From: DATKJY01 sp964540105
GTDB taxonomy: Bacteria; Zixibacteria; MSB-5A5; GN15; FEB-12
Direction: 5' to 3'
NCBI GenBank assembly: GCA_964540105.1
Contig: CAZILL010000002.1
Coordinates: forward strand, 310,001 to 374,000
DNA length: 64,000 nt
The notes beneath the pieces are model-generated. The model was not told the origin of the DNA. It searched no databases and saw only the letters and a program-made list of their open reading frames with translations. The translations under genes and the position numbers were made by a program. This document shows, piece after piece, positions 58,566 to 64,000 of this stretch; the stretch's first letter is position 1; each line of letters begins with the position of its first letter.

Positions 58566-61343
58566 TTACCGAGTCGGCTGATTCCGCGGATCGACAAACA
58601 GGTAGTTCATATAATACACGATGTCCGCGATATTCACTGAACTATCCCCATTGGCGTCAGCCCGCGCCATCCCACCCACCGGCGGCGTTCCTCCGCGCGT
58701 GATCGCATCAATCAACACATACAAGTCGGCAATATCCGCCGCTCCGTCGTTGTTGTAATCCCCCTTCTTATATGTCGTCGCACAGGTGTAACGGACCAGA
58801 ATCGCCGACGAACCCCTGGTGTTCAGCGAATCCTGCCCGACCGCCCGCACAAATTGCTGCGTCCCTTCGGTTAACCCGCTCGGCGTCCAGTTCATCGACC
58901 AACCATCGCTCGGGTTGAAATCTGCGCCGATCCAGATTCGGCTCACCGCCCAATCTCTGGCTAGTAGTGACACCATCATATCCACTCGATGCCAGACACC
59001 GCCCACATACAATTCGCTGGAGCCGAAGGACGCTCGCATGGGCGCATCCTGGAGCGTCCCGGCCAGCGGATTGAGAATCGATACTGTCCACGATCCATCG
59101 AGATTTGTCCATCCCTTGAAACCGTTCACCGTTACCCACAATCCGGGTGTTCCCCCGAGTCCCAATATGACTGAGCGTTGCTCATCTTCCACCCACGTGC
59201 GAAGCGCGAAGTAGTCCGGGTAGCGCCCATAGCTCACCACCAGATTCGCGCCCTTGGTCGCGCAGTAACTCTTCAGTCCCGTGAACAGGTCTTCGTCGTA
59301 GGTCCCTTTATGCGTGCGAGTCTTGAAGAGTGTCGCCAGCTGCTCGGCCACATCGGTCAACGTGAGGGTCACCATCCCATCCTTCATGACCTGTGTGTAG
59401 CCCCGATCATACCAGATCTTCACCGCCGCTGTCGCTGCTGTCGGACCACTGTAGTAATCCCCGAACTCGCCGTTCACTGCAAAATTCCCGTCGGCGGGAT
59501 TTCCGTTGACGTCACCATACGAATGTTCGCTGATCACCGGCGCTCCCTGCAGATAGGTTGCCAGCGCGTTGGCCCGATACACCTGAATGTTCGCGAGCTT
59601 CGGACTCGCATTCTGCATAAGAACCGCAAGTGGCGTGCAGAAATCGCTGCCATTAAGCGGGCTCGTAATCCTCGGAATCGGTGGTTTCGGCCGCACCACG
59701 ACCAGCGAACTGAATGTCGCTGTCCGTCCCAGCGTATCATGCGCCGTAGCCCGAATTGTGTATGATCCCTCCGCCAGCCCCGTCGCATCCCACGTCCAGG
59801 TATACCCATTACCGGCCGCGGCGCCACTGACGCCGTCTCGAAGTGGCCTCACGCCGTCGAAGTCCCTCGTGATCTCCACAAACGGGCCGCCTGTCGAATA
59901 GGCGAACGACACATAGTCGACGATCTTCGATCCGGAACTTTCCCACGCCCACAAGTCAACCTCGCCGTTGATTGTGTCCCCCGTAATTGGATTCATGAAC
60001 GAAATCTGTGGCGCCGGATTGGCTTGTCCGCTCCCCTGACCTGTTAGTGTAACTGCCGGACAGCCGATCACACTGGCATTCATCGAGCAGGTCGATAGAT
60101 CCGTTGTCGTCGGCGTGAATCGTACGATCACAACCCTGGTCGCCAACGGCGCCAGCGTGAAGACCCCTCCTCCTGAGATGACGCTGAAGTCCGAGCAGGT
60201 CAACGCCACCATCCCGCTAAACGAGGTAGAGCCGCAGTTGGCAATTGTGATATTCTGGTCCGAGCTCTGTCCGATCGGCACTACACCATACCCGACACTC
60301 ACTCCCGGTGTGATCATGCAGCAATTCGTAACCTGTCCCGTGCCGGTGCAGGTGATCGTCGGGCACCCCGCCAGACCGGTATTAACCGTGCAGCTGTACG
60401 GTGTTGCCGACGTGGGGGAGAAGCGTACCGTTACCACCCGGTTCTGTCCTGCCCCAAGGCTGAACGATCCGCCACCCGATGGCAGCAGGAAATCAGCGCA
60501 TGTTTCGCTAATCGTCCCATTCTGCGCGGTCGTCGCGCAATTGCTGATCGTAAAAGACAAATCCTTGGTCGTTCCGATCGGAACTGTGCCGAAACTGAGT
60601 GTCCCCGCAGGCGTAAGTGTGCAGCAGGCAATAGCGACTGTCCCGCTCGCAATCCCCGACACCTCCATCGCCAGACGGCCTGGGAATTGGAAATTCGGTA
60701 CCACGCTGGCCGGGATATTGGTCAGATCGACATACCCAATCAACGTGTCCCATGCGTTGTACGACTCACAGTGAAGCGGTGTGCTGTCCGTATACACTGC
60801 CGGCCCGGCGGCGACATCCACGTCAGGACCAAGAAAGTACCCTGCAAAAAAAGGACCGTCGACCACGATCGGTGTGTCCAGCGGAACCCACAGATTAAAG
60901 CCTCCAGCACTCGGGATATTGATCTGCCAGTCCGACGATAACGCCAGCATCGTCCCGGGCAGACGACACGCCGGATTGCTGTTGTCAATCGCTTCGATAT
61001 CGACGGAGGCTGTAAATGACGTTGCCGCCGTGAAGTACATCGGCATGTTGACGCCGGTGACAGTGTACGGATACGGATTTGGGCATTGCCGAGCCGGATC
61101 GATGTACGATTTGTACAGCTCGTTCCCCGTCACCCAGCCGCTCATGTAGTAAAACACCTGATCCACGCTCCCCGCCGTGCAAGCCGTCGCGGAAACAAAC
61201 TGCGAACCCCGTTCACCAATATTCTGCGTTGGGGCTGAAGTGATAGGGGTAACGCGAGGCGCCGTCTTGCTCCCCGCTGCAAATGAGATCGCGGCGCAGA
61301 AGAGGACAACGAGCAGGCCGAATGCCGATTTCCGTATTGACAT
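58566..61343 (-). CDS. Large secreted Ig-like protein with C-terminal dockerin-like domain
   Basis: A 925-residue protein. Signal peptide residues 1-22. Residues about 230-440 hold two choice-of-anchor D/ASPM-like repeats (LSFGTVPIGTTKDLSF and YGVVPIGQSSDQNIT, each with paired Cys and RVVxVRFxPT). Then an Ig-like domain (SYTIRATAHDTLGRTATF), a long domain from 560 to 840 with no family recognised (YRANALATYLQGAP, DYYSGP, YGRYPDYFALRTW), and at the C-terminus two EF-hand dockerin segments (DYNNDGAADIADLYVLIDAI and DANGDSSVNIADIVYYMNYL). The dockerin could attach it to cohesin-like partners outside the cell. Terminator follows. It faces away from lipA. Confidence 0.85.
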   Translation of the reverse strand: MSIRKSAFGLLVVLFCAAISFAAGSKTAPRVTPITSAPTQNIGERGSQFVSATACTAGSVDQVFYYMSGWVTGNELYKSYIDPARQCPNPYPYTVTGVNMPMYFTAATSFTASVDIEAIDNSNPACRLPGTMLALSSDWQINIPSAGGFNLWVPLDTPIVVDGPFFAGYFLGPDVDVAAGPAVYTDSTPLHCESYNAWDTLIGYVDLTNIPASVVPNFQFPGRLAMEVSGIASGTVAIACCTLTPAGTLSFGTVPIGTTKDLSFTISNCATTAQNGTISETCADFLLPSGGGSFSLGAGQNRVVTVRFSPTSATPYSCTVNTGLAGCPTITCTGTGQVTNCCMITPGVSVGYGVVPIGQSSDQNITIANCGSTSFSGMVALTCSDFSVISGGGVFTLAPLATRVVIVRFTPTTTDLSTCSMNASVIGCPAVTLTGQGSGQANPAPQISFMNPITGDTINGEVDLWAWESSGSKIVDYVSFAYSTGGPFVEITRDFDGVRPLRDGVSGAAAGNGYTWTWDATGLAEGSYTIRATAHDTLGRTATFSSLVVVRPKPPIPRITSPLNGSDFCTPLAVLMQNASPKLANIQVYRANALATYLQGAPVISEHSYGDVNGNPADGNFAVNGEFGDYYSGPTAATAAVKIWYDRGYTQVMKDGMVTLTLTDVAEQLATLFKTRTHKGTYDEDLFTGLKSYCATKGANLVVSYGRYPDYFALRTWVEDEQRSVILGLGGTPGLWVTVNGFKGWTNLDGSWTVSILNPLAGTLQDAPMRASFGSSELYVGGVWHRVDMMVSLLARDWAVSRIWIGADFNPSDGWSMNWTPSGLTEGTQQFVRAVGQDSLNTRGSSAILVRYTCATTYKKGDYNNDGAADIADLYVLIDAITRGGTPPVGGMARADANGDSSVNIADIVYYMNYLFVDPRNQPTR

Positions 61344-61382
61344 GAACCGGACTCCTGAGTAGATGTTAATAGTCTTCTTCTC

Positions 61383-61410
61383 TTGATTATCGAGCGTTTT
61401 CCCATATACT
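61383..61410 (+). promoter_or_regulatory. Probable promoter of lipA
   Basis: TTGATT (61383-61388) and TATACT (61405-61410) with a 16-bp spacer, about 70 bp before the lipA start, in the divergent region with the dockerin gene. Confidence 0.55.
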
Positions 61411-61480
61411 TAACGCTGGTCCAAAACCCCGGTGGCGCCGGAAGCGCTCCCCGCTGAACGAGCAACCCCAGACGGAGTCT

Positions 61481-62359
61481 GTGCAAAGATTGAACAGTCC
61501 CAAGGTCGATCCTAACCCGCTGAGAAAGCCGGACTGGCTCCGAGTGAAGCCATTTAGTGGACCGAACTACCATCACGTCAACGGTATCCTCAAATCGCTC
61601 AACCTCAACAGCGTCTGTCACGAAGCCAGTTGCCCCAATCGCGGTGAATGTTTCAACCGTGGTACTGCAGTCTTTCTCCTGCTCGGTCCCAGCTGCACCC
61701 GCAACTGCCGCTTTTGCGACATTACCAATGCCCCCGTCAATACCCCCGATCCTACCGAGCCTGCACGCGTTGCAGAAGCGGTCCAGAGGCTCAGGTTGCG
61801 CTACGTCGTGATTACTTCCGTCACGCGTGACGATCTCTCCGACGGCGGCGCTGAACAGTTCGCGGCCACCGTGCGTGCCATTCGTCACTTGACGAAAGAT
61901 TGCTCGATTGAATTATTGATCCCCGATTTTCGCGGCAGCAGTTCCTCTCTCGCCACGGTCATGAACGAACGTCCCGAGATTCTTAACCACAATCTCGAAA
62001 CAGTCCCACGTCTCTATCCGTCTGTCCGTCCCGCCGCCGATTACACCCGCTCACTTGAACTGCTTCGCGACGCCCACGAAATTCACAACGCCACCACCAA
62101 ATCCGGACTCATGGTTGGTCTTGGTGAGACCGCCGGCGAGATGAAGCGCGTCTTCACTGATCTTGCCAACAACCATGTCTCCATTCTTACTATTGGCCAG
62201 TACCTCGCTCCTTCCCGCAATCACCTGCCGGTTGTTCGCTACGTAACTCCCCCGGAATTTCAGGAACTCGAAAACCACGCCCACGATGCTGGCATCCCCA
62301 CTGTTTTCTCCGGCCCGTTGGTTCGCTCCTCCTACATGGCCGACACGCTCACTCCGTAA
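61481..62359 (+). CDS. lipA: Lipoyl synthase
   Basis: A 292-residue radical SAM enzyme. The N-terminal auxiliary cluster motif is CHEASCPNRGEC (near residue 48), and the radical SAM motif is CTRNCRFC (near 75). VITSVTRDDLSDGGAEQF, a GLMVGLGE motif and the C-terminal GPLVRSSYMAD (RSSY loop) are all present. It inserts two sulfurs into octanoyl groups on E2 and H proteins, making lipoate. The GTG at 61481 lies three bases after GGAG, so TTG at 61490 is also possible. It stands alone; lipB is not in the window. Confidence 0.95.
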   Translation: MQRLNSPKVDPNPLRKPDWLRVKPFSGPNYHHVNGILKSLNLNSVCHEASCPNRGECFNRGTAVFLLLGPSCTRNCRFCDITNAPVNTPDPTEPARVAEAVQRLRLRYVVITSVTRDDLSDGGAEQFAATVRAIRHLTKDCSIELLIPDFRGSSSSLATVMNERPEILNHNLETVPRLYPSVRPAADYTRSLELLRDAHEIHNATTKSGLMVGLGETAGEMKRVFTDLANNHVSILTIGQYLAPSRNHLPVVRYVTPPEFQELENHAHDAGIPTVFSGPLVRSSYMADTLTP

Positions 62360-62463
62360 TAGTCCTACCAGGTTCGCACGACCACTTCACACTCGTCTGG
62401 TGGCTGGAGGGAACAGAAACAGAGCCACTGCTGTGATCTCGCAAAAACTGACTGTAATTATAG

Positions 62464-62491
62464 TTGACAAAATCGACCGAATATATATATT
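62464..62491 (+). promoter_or_regulatory. Probable promoter of the caspase-like dockerin gene
   Basis: TTGACA (62464-62469) and TATATT (62486-62491), spaced 16 bp, in an AT-rich patch 52 bp before the ATG at 62543. Confidence 0.65.
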
Positions 62492-62542
62492 GAAGTCGTC
62501 ATTTTGAATTGATCATGATCCGATTGCAAAAGGGCAGGCCAT

Positions 62543-64000
62543 ATGAGCTCACTGAAAATCGCCATCGCCATGTCCCTGTTGGCCTTGTGCTTGACAGGAA
62601 TAACGAATTCCTCCGAAATCCCTGTTACTATTCCATCTGACCGTAACTTGAATGGCGGCTCTGCTGTTTTCAGGCAAAAGGTGAACGCGTCGTGCTGTGT
62701 CGGCACGACAGGCAACGTGGACGGGGATCCCGCCGACATGGTCGACATTTCGGATATTGTGGCGATAGTCGACTACCTGGTCAGCTCATTACCGATGTCC
62801 CTTTGTGCCGCTGAAAATGATGTCACTCGGGACGGCACCATTGACATCAGCGACGTTCAGGCTTTAGTCGACTACCTGGTGATCGAGCTGCCTCTGCCCC
62901 TATGTCCTGGCGGTAGTCTGATGGATCCGGCACTGCGCATGGCCGCAATTGATTTGGTCACGGCTAAGGCGAAGACGCTTGATTGGAGTAACCTTAGCGC
63001 CTCAAACGATCAACTTGCCGCGTACATGAATACGCTTCCCGAGGTCGACACGGCCGCAGTGAACAGCGAAGCCGACAATGTTTGGGCGTTGTTTACTGAC
63101 GGCGTGCTCTTCATGTTTGTCAATAATCGCGGCCCCGCAACCGGTTTGTCCGGCGCGTCTACGTGGGTGAGTGATAGCTCGCTCTCTGACCAGAGTATAG
63201 TCCCGATCAAGCGAGCGCAAGAGCGCCGACCAACCCCTGCCGGCGCAAACGCGGCCGGCGCTGAACTTCCCCTTTCGGTTCAGGCGCGCCTGATAGAAAC
63301 TCTCGGGAGCCATTTTGCACCTGCAACTTCGACCGTTCGTAACATGCTCACCGCGAACGGGTATTTCACCGCAACGTCAACATCGGGAACAGTTAATGGC
63401 CTCAAGTCGGTGGGCGGGGATGGCGTTCTTTATTTCGATGCGCACGGCGGGGCAGGATACTTCAACGCCGCCGCAACCGATTCGGCTTTTGGACTTTGGA
63501 CAAGCAGTGTGGCAACCGCAGCCAATCTCCCTTCATATTCCGCTGATTTCACGGCCCGCCGCATCTGTATTATGGCGGGTGTGGTGGGAGTTGATGGCAC
63601 CGGAGCAGAAGTTATCGAAGCTCACTACGGGATAACGTCCAGGTTCGTCACCTACTATTGGGGCGCTTTCGGTCCGAACGCTATGGTCTTTATCGATGCG
63701 TGCAGCGGCGCCAGCCCCTTCGCGGCACCGTTTCGAAACGCGATATTCGCGAAGAATGCCTCAGCCATTTTTGGATGGACGAGGCCGGTATTGTCAGACG
63801 CCGCGGCCCTGGTTGCAAAGTTCATGTTCGACCGATTCATCGGTGCAAATACTGCGGCTCCCAAGGAGACCCCGCCTCAACGTCCATTTACGTATCCGGA
63901 TGTTTACGGTGATCTGGTAAAACGGGGACTGCACATACATCCCACCCCGGGCGGCGCGACCACTACCTTCACGCACTTCGGCGGCGGTGGATCGTTCGGG
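62543..64000 (+). CDS. Secreted dockerin-like protein with caspase-like dyad (partial)
   Basis: An open frame of 486 codons from ATG 62543 that leaves the window still open. Residues 1-24 are a signal peptide. CCVGTTGNVDG (near 50-60) leads to two dockerin-like EF-hand segments (MVDISDIVAIVDYLV and GTIDISDVQALVDYLV, about 67-112). A large domain follows with VLYFDAHGG (His301) and MVFIDACSGAS (Cys387), each after a hydrophobic beta strand. This is the clan CD layout of caspases, gingipains and related cysteine peptidases. The spacing of 86 residues is longer than usual, so the role remains a hypothesis. The C-terminus is missing. Confidence 0.78.
   Translation, partial: MSSLKIAIAMSLLALCLTGITNSSEIPVTIPSDRNLNGGSAVFRQKVNASCCVGTTGNVDGDPADMVDISDIVAIVDYLVSSLPMSLCAAENDVTRDGTIDISDVQALVDYLVIELPLPLCPGGSLMDPALRMAAIDLVTAKAKTLDWSNLSASNDQLAAYMNTLPEVDTAAVNSEADNVWALFTDGVLFMFVNNRGPATGLSGASTWVSDSSLSDQSIVPIKRAQERRPTPAGANAAGAELPLSVQARLIETLGSHFAPATSTVRNMLTANGYFTATSTSGTVNGLKSVGGDGVLYFDAHGGAGYFNAAATDSAFGLWTSSVATAANLPSYSADFTARRICIMAGVVGVDGTGAEVIEAHYGITSRFVTYYWGAFGPNAMVFIDACSGASPFAAPFRNAIFAKNASAIFGWTRPVLSDAAALVAKFMFDRFIGANTAAPKETPPQRPFTYPDVYGDLVKRGLHIHPTPGGATTTFTHFGGGGSFG

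Overview
The window looks like chromosomal DNA of an uncultured Gram-negative bacterium of the FCB superphylum, GC-rich by eye, and most likely candidate phylum Zixibacteria or a close relative. This is inferred from protein style, not from a marker gene. The clues are secreted proteins with C-terminal NYPNPFNP-type sorting tails, dockerin-like EF-hand pairs introduced by a CCVGTTGNVDG motif, a FISUMP-type domain, lipoproteins, and a patatin/POTRA/barrel protein that needs an outer membrane. No rRNA, tRNA or CRISPR array was seen.

Layout. 0-4 kb (minus): the 5' end of lon, a YchF-like GTPase, endonuclease IV and an aldehyde dehydrogenase. 4.1-7.1 kb (plus): three minor pilin genes (PilV/PilW/PilX type) ending at a strong terminator. 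7.2-11.5 kb (minus): a coupled operon of a TrmH-type methyltransferase, a DUF4097-like protein and an SppA protease that carries an extra N-terminal barrel-like region. 11.5-14.1 kb: a type Vd patatin autotransporter. 14.1-16.2 kb: a promoter, a 13-codon leader ORF, several hairpins and three small genes of unknown function. 16.3-24 kb: a Tat-exported superoxide dismutase, a beta-propeller lipoprotein and two very large repeat proteins with sorting tails. 24-29.4 kb (minus): secA, a membrane sulfatase and a small two-CW protein. 30.2-32.7 kb: a chemoreceptor and CheW. 33-36.7 kb: hypF-hypC-hypD for NiFe-hydrogenase cofactor assembly. 36.6-44.3 kb: a VOC protein, two glycosyltransferases, a RecB-like nuclease, a cohesin-like secreted protein, a TPR lipoprotein and a methyltransferase.

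44.8-58.5 kb is a phage-derived head and packaging module: portal, terminase, putative prohead protease, probable capsid decoration protein, probable major capsid protein, an Asp-box protein and several structural or membrane proteins. I see no integrase, small terminase, repressor, tape measure or tail genes. Two unrelated surface-protein genes (FISUMP/dockerin and PEP-CTERM) sit inside it. Two of its genes appear to start at CTG behind good Shine-Dalgarno sequences.

58.5-64 kb: a large dockerin protein (minus), lipoyl synthase lipA, and a dockerin protein with a caspase-like His/Cys dyad that runs off the window end.

Intergenic DNA carries two families of dispersed palindromic repeats. One is a hairpin with a conserved TTG/TGT internal loop near gene 3' ends. 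The other is a REP-like family of CCCTCTCCC/GGGAGAGGG type, including a tandem duplication of about 190 bp upstream of the chemoreceptor.
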